From positions 1-11,399 of the forward strand of contig JAFAMS010000042.1 of the NCBI GenBank assembly GCA_019233165.1: DNA of 11,399 bases. Reading direction: 5' to 3'. Positions 1-6,585 of this stretch are shown here, piece by piece (position 1 is the first letter of the stretch; each line of letters starts with the position of its first letter). The notes under the pieces are model-generated. The model saw only the letters and a list, made by a program, of their open reading frames with translations. It made no database searches and was not told where the DNA came from. The position numbers and the translations under genes were made by a program. Origin of the DNA: Vulcanimicrobiota bacterium. Its GTDB lineage: Bacteria > Vulcanimicrobiota > Vulcanimicrobiia > Vulcanimicrobiales > Vulcanimicrobiaceae.

Positions 1-931
1 GCAGGTCGAGCACGTAGCCTTTCGCGCCATGCGCCTTTCCGTCGAGCATCGCCTTTCGGACTTCCGCGTACGACGTCGTTCCGAAATCGCCGAGCCGGAC
101 GTACTCGACCCCTCGGTCGAGCTTCGAGATCGCGGACGGGACGTGGACGCGCGCTCGCGTGATCGTGACGCTGCGCTCCGCCTTACTCTTGGGGTTGCGG
201 AGCACCAGCGTGACGCGCGTCCCGATTTGGCCACGGATCCTTCGCTCGACGTCATCGAGCGGACGGCCTGCCGCGGTAACGCCGTCGACCGCGACGACGA
301 TGTCACCGGGTTTCACGCCCGCAACGATTGCGGGGTTGTCGGGGATCGGCGCGACGATCGTCTCGCGCGTCTTCCGATCCTGAACGATGTAGACCCCGAT
401 CCCGCCGAAGTCGCCGCCTTGGAGCTCTTCGTTGAGCGCCGTGATCTCGCGCGCCGAGAGGTAGACCGTATAGGGGTCGTCGAGCGAGCGCAGCATACCG
501 GTGATCGCGGCTCGCGTCAGATCGCTTTGATTCAGCTTCGAATCGCGCGACGCGAGCGTTTCGACCTCGCGCCGCACGAGCGCAACGTCGCCCTGGCGCG
601 TCCCCGTCGTCGTCATCGCCGGTGCGCGGAATCCCGCCTTCTGCGCGTGCAGGTAACCGGTGAGCCCTTGGCGGCTCCCATCCAAGAGTCGTTGCAAGTC
701 GACGGGACGATAGTAGACGTCTTCGACGCGCGCGTACGCCTGGTCGATCAACGCCAAATCGTTCCCGCCGGCGGTCGCCTCGATCTCGCGCAGCGCGAGC
801 GATGGAAAATGGTCGACTAGCGCGCCCGCGGCGCCGGCGCGTTCGCCGGAGTTCGCAACGTACGCGGCGCCGCCGGCGGTCGCGATGACGAGCACCAAGA
901 CTGCGAAGGCGGCACGCAATTTGAACGACAA
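1..931 (-). CDS. S41-family C-terminal processing peptidase (Ctp-type), 3' end cut by window
   Basis: Exported or membrane-anchored serine protease of the tail-specific (CtpA/Prc) family, which trims or degrades envelope proteins. 310 codons are visible. Residues 9-20 form a hydrophobic signal or anchor after a basic start (SFKLR). The family N-terminal helical region carries the hallmark DDPYTVYL at 151-158. A PDZ domain spans about 175-258 (GGIGVYI at 177-183, GVKPGDIVVAVDG at 205-217). The S41 core begins near 275 (VEYVRLGDFGTTSYAEV). The reading stops at GYVLDL, just where the RGNPGG strand would follow, so the catalytic Ser and Lys lie outside the window and activity cannot be judged. 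I chose a TTG start at 931 because it puts a basic residue before the anchor. AGAGGA (944-949) lies 12 nt upstream, which is long. An in-frame TTG at 958 is the alternative. Same strand as the ftsE cluster, but separated from it by 183 nt with a hairpin terminator. Confidence 0.9.
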   Translation of the reverse strand, partial: MSFKLRAAFAVLVLVIATAGGAAYVANSGERAGAAGALVDHFPSLALREIEATAGGNDLALIDQAYARVEDVYYRPVDLQRLLDGSRQGLTGYLHAQKAGFRAPAMTTTGTRQGDVALVRREVETLASRDSKLNQSDLTRAAITGMLRSLDDPYTVYLSAREITALNEELQGGDFGGIGVYIVQDRKTRETIVAPIPDNPAIVAGVKPGDIVVAVDGVTAAGRPLDDVERRIRGQIGTRVTLVLRNPKSKAERSVTITRARVHVPSAISKLDRGVEYVRLGDFGTTSYAEVRKAMLDGKAHGAKGYVLDL

Positions 932-981
932 GGGGCTTAACGGTCCTCTCGGGAGCAAACGAACGGAGACGGTGGTACGGC

Positions 982-1005
982 GGTAGAGGGTATGACCACC
1001 CTACC
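982..1005. other. Bulged hairpin in the 5' leader of the S41 peptidase gene
   Basis: The arms GGTA-GGGT (982-985 and 988-991, with a 2-nt bulge GA) pair with ACCC-TACC (998-1005) around a 6-nt loop: eight GC-rich pairs. It lies about 50 nt upstream of the presumed TTG start of the S41 peptidase gene, so it would be in the leader of a transcript starting in the 932-1114 gap. No T-run follows on either strand, so it does not look like a terminator. It may be a leader structure, an operator or chance. Confidence 0.3.
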
Positions 1006-1038
1006 CCCATTTTCGGCTGCAGTACCTGCGCGGCCCCG

Positions 1039-1055
1039 AGACCGTTTCACGGTCT
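1039..1055. other. Perfect 6-bp inverted repeat between M23 and S41 peptidase genes
   Basis: AGACCG (1039-1044) and CGGTCT (1050-1055) form a perfect stem with a 5-nt TTTCA loop; an outer G-T pair could extend it. It sits in the middle of the 183-nt gap between the M23 and S41 genes. The flanks lack a T-run on either strand, so a terminator is not supported. Its position would suit an operator or RNA leader element for the S41 gene. Confidence 0.3.
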
Positions 1056-1096
1056 TACCCGAGCTTAACCGGCCAACCGTCCAAAACCCTGAGAAA

Positions 1097-1112
1097 CGCC
1101 CCTGAAGGGGCG
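1097..1112 (-). terminator. Probable intrinsic terminator after the ftsEX-M23 unit
   Basis: Read on the minus strand, CGCCCC-TTCA-GGGGCG forms a perfect 6-bp GC stem with a 4-nt loop. It starts 3 nt after the TAG stop of the M23 peptidase gene and is followed directly by TTTCTC. The placement suits rho-independent termination. The T-run is short and interrupted, so read-through into the S41 peptidase gene is likely to remain possible. Confidence 0.6.
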
Positions 1113-1114
1113 GA

Positions 1115-2320
1115 CTAGTGCAGGTAGGACATCGGGTCGACGGGACGGCCGTCGATGCGGACCTCGAAGTGGAGGTGCGGTCCGGTCGAATGACCGGTCG
1201 AGCCGACGGCCCCGATCGCCTGGCCCTTTTTCACCTCTTGGTCGTTTCCGACGAAGATCTGAGAGAGGTGGCCGTAGAGGGTCGACATCGCGCCGCCGTG
1301 GTCGAGGATGACCATGTTTCCGTAGCCGCCGTCGTTCCAGCCGGCACTGATCACGCGGCCGTCGGCGGGCGCCAGGATGGTCGTCCCCATCTCGGCGGCG
1401 ATATCGATCCCGGTATGCATCGTGAACCGGCCGCTCACCGGGTTCGATCGCATCCCGAACGGCGAGCTGATTCGTCCCGAGACCGGCCACGAGAGCGCGC
1501 CCGGAGCGCCCGCGAGCGGCGGCGGCTCTTGCCCGGCGAGCAGCGCCGCGCGCCGGGCCGCGGCGGCGCGGGCCGCCTCTTCGGCCTGCTTTTGGCGGAT
1601 CAACTCTTGAATCGCTTGTTCCGCTTGCGCCGAGGTCTCTTCGAGATCGGTCACTTCTTGCGCGACGACGCGTTTTTCCGCATCGGCGGCGACGACTAAC
1701 TGCCGACGTTGTTCGGCGAGCGACGCGAGCTGGTTCTCCTTTTGGGTCACGGCGCTCTGGTCGGCTTGCAGCCGAACGCGCGAGGCGAGCAGATCGCTCT
1801 GAATCGCCGCGACCTTCGCTTCCGCGGCTTTGCGCTCGCGCAGCGCTTGTTGGTTTGCGGCGACGAGGAGCCGGATGTCGTCCCACCGCTCGACGAAGTC
1901 CGAGAACGACGTCGCCGTCAGCAAGACCGTCAAGTAGCCGAGCTCGCCGTGCTCGTACGCGTCGACGAGGCGCCGGTTGAGCGCGTCGCCGTGACGCTTG
2001 AGCGTCGCCTGCGCGGCGCCGAGCTGCACTTGGTTCCAGTCGAGCCGCTTCTGATTCCAGCGCAGCTGCCCTTGCAGCGAAGCCAGCTGCCGCTGCGCGA
2101 CGGCGATGTTGCGGTTCGCGTCATCGAGCTGCTGGCTCGCGGACTGAAACTTCGTGCGCGCCGCGTCGAGCTCGCCGCGCTTTTGTTGCAGCTTCGCCTG
2201 CACTTCGCGCTGCTTCTGGCGTTGCTGCAGGATCTTCTGATCGATGTTGGATTTGGCGGAGCCGACGAGCGGCGCGGAACACAAGACGAAGATCGCGAAC
2301 GCGGCAACCAGTCGCTTCAT
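1115..2320 (-). CDS. Exported coiled-coil M23 murein endopeptidase (EnvC/NlpD-type)
   Basis: 401-aa peptidoglycan hydrolase predicted to act outside the membrane under FtsEX control. Residues 1-22 are a Sec signal peptide (KR, hydrophobic stretch, cleavage near GSA). A long Gln/Ala/Arg-rich coiled coil follows (about 27-117 and 155-260, with a break near 125-150 containing the GYLTVLL segment), then a Pro-rich linker (266-273) and a C-terminal LytM/M23 domain (about 278-401). The zinc and catalytic set is complete: H302 and D306 (HTGID), H351 (YGHLS), H382 and H384 (HLHF). It is therefore probably an active enzyme, unlike E. coli EnvC, whose LytM site is degenerate and which only activates amidases. 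The ATG at 2320 is preceded by AAGGA (2330-2334, 9 nt spacing) and overlaps the stop of the regulator gene as ATGA. The frame stays open upstream to 2782, but that part lacks any signal peptide and overlies the regulator gene. Confidence 0.93.
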   Translation of the reverse strand: MKRLVAAFAIFVLCSAPLVGSAKSNIDQKILQQRQKQREVQAKLQQKRGELDAARTKFQSASQQLDDANRNIAVAQRQLASLQGQLRWNQKRLDWNQVQLGAAQATLKRHGDALNRRLVDAYEHGELGYLTVLLTATSFSDFVERWDDIRLLVAANQQALRERKAAEAKVAAIQSDLLASRVRLQADQSAVTQKENQLASLAEQRRQLVVAADAEKRVVAQEVTDLEETSAQAEQAIQELIRQKQAEEAARAAAARRAALLAGQEPPPLAGAPGALSWPVSGRISSPFGMRSNPVSGRFTMHTGIDIAAEMGTTILAPADGRVISAGWNDGGYGNMVILDHGGAMSTLYGHLSQIFVGNDQEVKKGQAIGAVGSTGHSTGPHLHFEVRIDGRPVDPMSYLH

Positions 2321-3270
2321 CGCCGTTTGTCCTTCACGAACACCGATCCCAGCTTCGACTTGGCGAACGCCTTGAGCTCGGCCGCGACCTCGCCGATCTG
2401 GGCGATCGTCTTGATCGAAGGCCGCTCGCTCGTGACGATTCCGATCGAGATCGACATGATCGGAAAGGTGTGGCCCTTTCCTTGCCGGTCTTTCGTCGCG
2501 ATCGTGCCCCGCACGATGTCGTCCGGCGCGTACAGCTCCCGCACGTCGCGGTCGAAGTTCACGATCGCTTCTTCGGCGATCGCTTCGGCGTGCGCGGGGG
2601 TCGTCACGACGATGAAGTCGTCGCCGCCGATGTGGCCGACGAAGTCGTCGTGGCCGCCTTTGCGCCGCATCGCGTCCTGCAAGATCCGCGCCAGCAACAC
2701 GATCGCCTCGTCGCCGTGCACGAATCCGTAGACGTCGTTGAACGCCTTGAAATTGTCCATGTCGACGTAGAGCACCGCCCACGGCGTCGCCGTCCGCAGG
2801 CGCTTGGCGAGCTCGCGATCGATCGCGATGTTTCCGGGGAGCCGCGTGAGCGGCTGCAGCGACGCCTCGCCTTCGACCCGGCGGATCTTGGCGCGGACGC
2901 GCGCGAGCAGCTCGGCCGGTCCGAACGGCTTGACGAGATAATCGTCGGCGCCGGCGTCGAGTCCGCGGACGAGGTCGTCCGTGTCGCTGAGGTTCGTGAG
3001 CATGATGATCGGGACGTTCGAGATCGAAGGCATCTCACGAATACGTCGCGTGAGCTCGTTGCCGTCCATCGTCGGCATCATCACGTCGACCACGATCAGG
3101 TCGGGGACGGTGACTTCGAGCGTGTCGAGCGCGCTCTTTCCGTCCGGGACTCCGATCGCCGAAAACCCGCCCCGTTCCAGACTCTTTGCCAAAAGCGCTC
3201 GCAGATCCGGATCGTCATCGACGATCAGCACCGTGTGTGCGCGCCGGTTCTCCGACGCGGTCGCGCTCAT
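2317..3270 (-). CDS. Response regulator: receiver domain fused to a GGDEF-like (GGDDF) domain
   Basis: 317-aa cytoplasmic two-component output protein. The receiver domain spans about 11-130, with acidic pocket D18-D20, phospho-acceptor D62 (VVDVMMP), conserved T92 and K114 (VKPFG). A short linker leads to a GGDEF-like domain at about 138-312: substrate/metal motif VDMDNFKAFND (169-179, D170) and signature GGDDF (215-219) in place of GGDEF. The position where an RxxD inhibitory site would start is Gly (G206-H-D-D), so product inhibition at the I-site is not expected. There is no EAL or HD-GYP domain. It could make cyclic di-GMP on phosphorylation or be a nucleotide-binding or protein-binding effector; the Asp at the fourth signature position leaves this open. 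No histidine kinase gene is adjacent. Both ends overlap neighbours by ATGA: ATG 3270 with the ftsX stop, and its own stop with the M23 start. No clear Shine-Dalgarno is visible, so translation probably depends on coupling to ftsX. Confidence 0.9.
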   Translation of the reverse strand: MSATASENRRAHTVLIVDDDPDLRALLAKSLERGGFSAIGVPDGKSALDTLEVTVPDLIVVDVMMPTMDGNELTRRIREMPSISNVPIIMLTNLSDTDDLVRGLDAGADDYLVKPFGPAELLARVRAKIRRVEGEASLQPLTRLPGNIAIDRELAKRLRTATPWAVLYVDMDNFKAFNDVYGFVHGDEAIVLLARILQDAMRRKGGHDDFVGHIGGDDFIVVTTPAHAEAIAEEAIVNFDRDVRELYAPDDIVRGTIATKDRQGKGHTFPIMSISIGIVTSERPSIKTIAQIGEVAAELKAFAKSKLGSVFVKDKRR

Positions 3271-4148
3271 GTACGCAGATGGCGGCTGACAGAGAACCAG
3301 GCTCCAACGAAGCCGACGGCGGCACCGGCGGCGAGCAACTCGAGGATCAAGTGGGATTCGTCGACGCGCGCGATCTCAAACGGGATGAACGAAAGCGTCG
3401 CGATCATCTTGGGGAGCAGCTCGGCGCGCGCGATCGCGAGGATCGCGAGCGCCAGGATTGCGCCCGCCGCGCCGGCGACCAAGCCTTCGGCCAAAAACGG
3501 TCCGCGAATGTAGCCGTTGGTCGCGCCGACGAGCTGCATGATCGCGATCTCGCGGCGTCGCGCGAAGACGGTTAGCCGGATCGTGTTCGAGATGATCACG
3601 GCGGTCGCGAGCACGAGGACCAGGATCATCGCAAGACCGATCTTGGCGACCGTGTCGGTCAGACGCAACACCTTCGTGACCGCATCCTGCGCGTACTCGA
3701 CCGTCGCGACGCCGGATATTTTTTCGATCGTCCGGGCGACCGCATGGACCTCGTCCGGATTCTTCACGCGAACGTGGACGGCGTTGGGGAGCGGGTTTGT
3801 AGTCAGCAGCGACGTGTCGATCTGACCCTTGAGACGCTCGCGGAGCGCTCGCAGCCCTTCGCTCTTGGGAACGTAGGTGAGGCCCGCGACGCGCGGATCG
3901 GCGGCGATCTTCTGCACGAGCGCGCGTGCCTCTCGATCGCCGAGGCGATCCGAGAGAAATACCGAGATCTCGATCCGGCTGAGCAGCCCCGCCGAAAGCT
4001 TGCCGAGCGTTTCGCGGGCGTAAAGGAAGGATCCAAGCATGACGATCGTGACTGCTACGGTCGCGATCGCGGTGAGCTGCATCCCCTTGTTGCGGGCGAA
4101 GTTCGCGAAAACCTCACCCAGAAAGAACCGAACTTTGCCCCAGTCCAA
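3267..4148 (-). CDS. ftsX: Cell division protein FtsX
   Basis: 293-aa inner-membrane partner of FtsE, belonging to the MacB-like permease superfamily. The complex transmits ATP hydrolysis across the membrane to activate murein hydrolases during septation or elongation; it is not a true transporter. Expected topology is visible: cytoplasmic N-terminal amphipathic stretch ending RNKGM, TM1 (about 24-45), a large external domain (about 46-168), TM2 (about 169-190), a cytoplasmic segment with ARRREIAIMQLVGAT (196-210), TM3 (about 218-240) and TM4 (about 267-287). Length is normal for the family. The start is TTG at 4148, inside the end of ftsE (35-nt overlap). The next Met (residue 23) would remove the conserved N-terminal helix, so TTG is preferred. 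The stop overlaps the regulator's ATG. The external domain should contact the downstream M23 coiled coil, by analogy with known FtsX-EnvC pairs. Confidence 0.95.
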   Translation of the reverse strand: MDWGKVRFFLGEVFANFARNKGMQLTAIATVAVTIVMLGSFLYARETLGKLSAGLLSRIEISVFLSDRLGDREARALVQKIAADPRVAGLTYVPKSEGLRALRERLKGQIDTSLLTTNPLPNAVHVRVKNPDEVHAVARTIEKISGVATVEYAQDAVTKVLRLTDTVAKIGLAMILVLVLATAVIISNTIRLTVFARRREIAIMQLVGATNGYIRGPFLAEGLVAGAAGAILALAILAIARAELLPKMIATLSFIPFEIARVDESHLILELLAAGAAVGFVGAWFSVSRHLRT

Positions 4149-4824
4149 GGAAATAGTAACCCCGCTCTTCGTCGCTGACGATTCGCCCGTTTTCCAGCCG
4201 CACCACGCGTCGGCGCATCCGATCGACGACCGCCTGATTGTGCGTCGCTACCACGATCGTCGTTCCTTTGAGATTGATCCGCAACAGCAGCTCCATGATC
4301 TCGCTGGTCGTCGACGGATCCAGGTTCCCGGTCGGCTCGTCGCAGAGAAGGATCTTCGGGTTGTTGACGAGCGCCCGCGCGATCGCGCAACGCTGTTGCT
4401 CCCCGCCCGAGAGCTCGCTCGGGAACATCCGGCTCTTGTGCGCGAGGCCCACCAGATCGAGGCAACGCGGGACCTGGCGCATCACGTCGTGCGTCCGCGC
4501 GCCGGTGACCTGGAGCGCGAAGGCGACGTTCTCCCAGACGGTCTTGTTCGCGAGCAGCTTGTAGTCTTGGAAAACAACGCCGACGTTTCGCCGTAAATAG
4601 GGAACCTTCGAGCGCCGCATCGCGTCGACGCGCGTCCCGTCGACGTAGACTTCACCTTGCGTCGGGACTTTCTCGCGATAGAGCAGACGCAACAGACTCG
4701 ATTTCCCCATGCCGGACGAACCGATGAGGAAAACGAAGCTTCCCTTTTCGATCTCGAGGGTAACGCCGTCCAACGCGCGGACGCCGTTGGGATAAACGAG
4801 ACTCACCCCACGCAAGCGTATCAA
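4114..4824 (-). CDS. ftsE: Cell division ATP-binding protein FtsE
   Basis: 236-aa ABC ATPase that pairs with FtsX on the cytoplasmic face of the membrane. All nucleotide-binding motifs are intact: Walker A GSSGMGKS (35-42), Q-loop FQD (85-87), ABC signature LSGGEQQR (138-145), Walker B ILLCDEP (158-164) with catalytic E163, D-loop GNLDP (166-170) and switch H195 (VVATHN). The family N terminus (MIRL..VSLVYPNG) fixes the start at a TTG (4824), with GGTGA (4832-4836) 7 nt upstream as ribosome binding site. It is the first gene of the minus-strand envelope unit; its promoter should lie in 4825-4915 or inside the divergent acyl-CoA dehydrogenase gene. The C terminus after about 220 (GYYFLGLGQSS) is family-variable and overlaps the ftsX start. 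Confidence 0.96.
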   Translation of the reverse strand: MIRLRGVSLVYPNGVRALDGVTLEIEKGSFVFLIGSSGMGKSSLLRLLYREKVPTQGEVYVDGTRVDAMRRSKVPYLRRNVGVVFQDYKLLANKTVWENVAFALQVTGARTHDVMRQVPRCLDLVGLAHKSRMFPSELSGGEQQRCAIARALVNNPKILLCDEPTGNLDPSTTSEIMELLLRINLKGTTIVVATHNQAVVDRMRRRVVRLENGRIVSDEERGYYFLGLGQSSVLSG

Positions 4825-4915
4825 AGCAAGTTCACCGGCCCTGAAACCCCGGGGGTGCGGGGCGAAACGCCATTACCGCAAGGTTTGGGTGTCGCGCGTA
4901 CGATACCTTCGCGCT
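4825..4915. promoter_or_regulatory. Divergent intergenic region between ftsE and acyl-CoA dehydrogenase
   Basis: This 91-nt gap must hold, or lie next to, the promoters of both the ftsE unit (minus) and the acyl-CoA dehydrogenase/peroxiredoxin pair (plus). It contains the palindrome ACCCCGGGGGT (4847-4857) and a GGCG-AAA-CGCC mini-hairpin (4861-4871). I found no pair of -35 and -10 boxes with good spacing on either strand. TACGAT (4899-4904) is the best -10-like hexamer on the plus strand and would give a transcript starting near the GTG at 4916. Confidence 0.4.
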
Positions 4916-6064
4916 GTGGACTTCGATCTGACCGAGGAACAGAAGGCGATCCAGTCCCTCTGCCGCGAGTTCGCGCGCGACGAGGTCGCGCCGCGCGCGG
5001 AGGAGATGGACCGCAACGAGGCGTTTCCATACGACCTCGTTCGCACGATGGCCGAGCTCGGGCTCATGGGCTTGCCCTTCCCCGAGAAGTACGGCGGCGC
5101 CGGCGGCGATACGGTTTCCTACGCGCTGGCAGTGATGGAAATCGCCCACGCGGACGCCTCGACGGCGATCACGCTCGCCGCGCACGTCTCGCTCGGCGCG
5201 ACACCGCTCTTCCTTTTTGGAACCGAGGAGCAGAAGGCCAGATATTTGGTTCCCCTCGCACGCGGGGAGCGGCTGTGGGGGTTCGGCCTGACCGAACCGG
5301 GGGCCGGGAGCGACGCCGGCGCGACGCAGACGCGCGCCGTTCTGCGCGACGGCACGTGGATCATCAATGGAACGAAGGCGTTCATCACCAATTCTGGGAC
5401 GGAGATCACTGCCGGAACGACGATCACCGCGGTGACCGGCGACGGGACGAACGGACGGCCGGAGATCAGCAACTTGATCGTCCCACAGGAGACGCCCGGG
5501 TTCACGCGCTCCAAGAAATACCGAAAGATGGGCTGGCGCGCCTCGGATACGCGCGAGCTCTCGTTCGTCGACGCCGCCGTCCCCGAGGAGAACCTGCTCG
5601 GGGTCCGAGGAAAGGGACTCCAGCAGTTTCTCACGACCCTCGACGGGGGGCGTATCTCCGTCGCCGCGCTCTCGGTCGGACTCGCCGCGGGTGCGTACGA
5701 TGAGGCGCTCAAGTACGCCAAGGAGCGCCGCCAGTTCGGTCAGGCGATCTCGAAGTTCCAAGCGATCCAATTCAAGCTCGCCGACATGCTCACCGAGATC
5801 GAGCATGCGCGGCTCATGGTCCTGAGAGCGGCCTGGGAGAAAGATGTCGGCCGCGACTTCGCGCTGACCGCGAGCCTCGCGAAACTCTATTCGGGCGAGG
5901 TCTCGCGGCGCGTCGTCAACGAGGCGGTGCAGATTCACGGCGGATACGGATTCATGGAGGAGTATCCGGTCTCGCGCTTCTACCGCGATCAGAAGATCAA
6001 CGAGATCGGCGAAGGGACGAACGAAGTCCAGCGGCTCGTCATCGCGAGGCAAATGGGATTGTGA
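4916..6064 (+). CDS. Acyl-CoA dehydrogenase (FAD-dependent)
   Basis: 382-aa flavoenzyme that makes the alpha-beta double bond in acyl-CoA thioesters and passes electrons to ETF (fatty acid or branched-chain amino acid catabolism). It has the three-part family fold: N-terminal helical domain (LTEEQKAIQ near 5-13), middle beta domain with signature 1, GLTEPGAGSDAGA (124-136), and C-terminal helical domain with RRQFGQ (271-276) and signature 2, QIHGGYGF (339-346). Catalytic base E366 sits in GEGTNEVQR, the place used by short- and medium-chain enzymes. Chain specificity cannot be read from the sequence. The GTG at 4916 matches the usual family N terminus (MDFDLTEEQ). An in-frame GTG at 4889 adds nine residues and has AAGG (4880-4883) 5 nt upstream, so it is a real alternative. 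The gene ends in a GTGA overlap with the peroxiredoxin gene. Confidence 0.95.
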   Translation: MDFDLTEEQKAIQSLCREFARDEVAPRAEEMDRNEAFPYDLVRTMAELGLMGLPFPEKYGGAGGDTVSYALAVMEIAHADASTAITLAAHVSLGATPLFLFGTEEQKARYLVPLARGERLWGFGLTEPGAGSDAGATQTRAVLRDGTWIINGTKAFITNSGTEITAGTTITAVTGDGTNGRPEISNLIVPQETPGFTRSKKYRKMGWRASDTRELSFVDAAVPEENLLGVRGKGLQQFLTTLDGGRISVAALSVGLAAGAYDEALKYAKERRQFGQAISKFQAIQFKLADMLTEIEHARLMVLRAAWEKDVGRDFALTASLAKLYSGEVSRRVVNEAVQIHGGYGFMEEYPVSRFYRDQKINEIGEGTNEVQRLVIARQMGL

Positions 6065-6585
6065 TCGCACTGCGAGCGCCCGTCGCCGCACTGCTCTCGA
6101 TCGCGCTGCTCGGCGCCCTGCCGGAGGGTGCGAGCGCGCCGCTGTTTTCAGCGCCCGCGACGTTGGGCCAAGACGTCTTCACCTTCGATCTGGCCGCCGC
6201 ACTCAAAAAGGGTCCGGTCGTACTCTATTTCTACCCCGCTGCGTTTACGGAAGGCTGCACGCAAGAAGCGCACGACTTTGCCGAAAACATCGGCCGGTTC
6301 AAGGCGCTCGGGGCGACCGTGATCGGCATATCCGGCGACGACATCGAGAAGCTCAAACGGTTTGCGACGAGCGAATGCCGGGGCAAGTTTCCGGTCGCGG
6401 CCGACAAGGACCTGAAGATCGCGAAGGGCTACGATGCGACGCTCGTCTACGAAGGCGATCTCTACGCGAATCGCGTCTCGTACGTGATCGGCCGCGACGG
6501 AAAGATCGTCTACGAGTACGTCGCGCTCGATCCGGGCAAGCACGTCGAAAACGCGCTCGAGGCGCTGCGCAAGCTCAAGCGCTGA
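6061..6585 (+). CDS. Exported PrxQ/BCP-type peroxiredoxin
   Basis: 174-aa thiol peroxidase of the AhpC/TSA superfamily that reduces hydrogen peroxide or organic hydroperoxides. Residues 1-26 look like a Sec signal peptide (R5, hydrophobic 8-20, cleavage near GASA), placing the enzyme outside the cytoplasm. The catalytic motif PxxxTxxC is present as P59-T63-C66, and the conserved active-site Arg is R138 (ANRVSYVI). E. coli BCP has a resolving Cys five residues after the peroxidatic one; here that position is not Cys (CTQEAH). C106 (TSECRGKFP), 40 residues downstream, is the only other Cys and could be the partner of an alpha3-type atypical 2-Cys PrxQ. The start GTG (6061) overlaps the acyl-CoA dehydrogenase stop (GTGA), implying coupled translation. 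The 3' end overlaps convergent rmuC by 11 nt. Confidence 0.93.
   Translation: MIALRAPVAALLSIALLGALPEGASAPLFSAPATLGQDVFTFDLAAALKKGPVVLYFYPAAFTEGCTQEAHDFAENIGRFKALGATVIGISGDDIEKLKRFATSECRGKFPVAADKDLKIAKGYDATLVYEGDLYANRVSYVIGRDGKIVYEYVALDPGKHVENALEALRKLKR

Noticed and set aside
29..820. 263-aa plus-strand frame at the left end
   Set aside because: The minus strand encodes a clear PDZ/S41 peptidase here. The plus-strand translation is Arg/Asp-rich and featureless.
1709..2731. Plus-strand frames opposite the M23 and regulator genes
   Set aside because: They mirror the coiled-coil coding bias (Leu/Arg/Gln repeats) and have no support of their own.
1115..2782. M23 peptidase frame open as a 555-aa fusion-like protein
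   Set aside because: The extra N-terminal 154 codons are Arg/Asp-rich out-of-frame reading of the response regulator gene. The signal peptide, AAGGA site and ATGA overlap all mark the start at 2320.
4847..4871. GC palindromes between ftsE and acyl-CoA dehydrogenase as a terminator or specific operator
   Set aside because: The gap lies between divergent starts, so no terminator is expected. The stems are very short (4-5 bp) and could be chance in GC-rich DNA.
4832..6091. 419-aa antisense reading frame covering the acyl-CoA dehydrogenase
   Set aside because: It is a complement-strand shadow caused by high GC: Arg/Asp/Leu-rich, no recognisable domain, and fully opposite a well-conserved enzyme.
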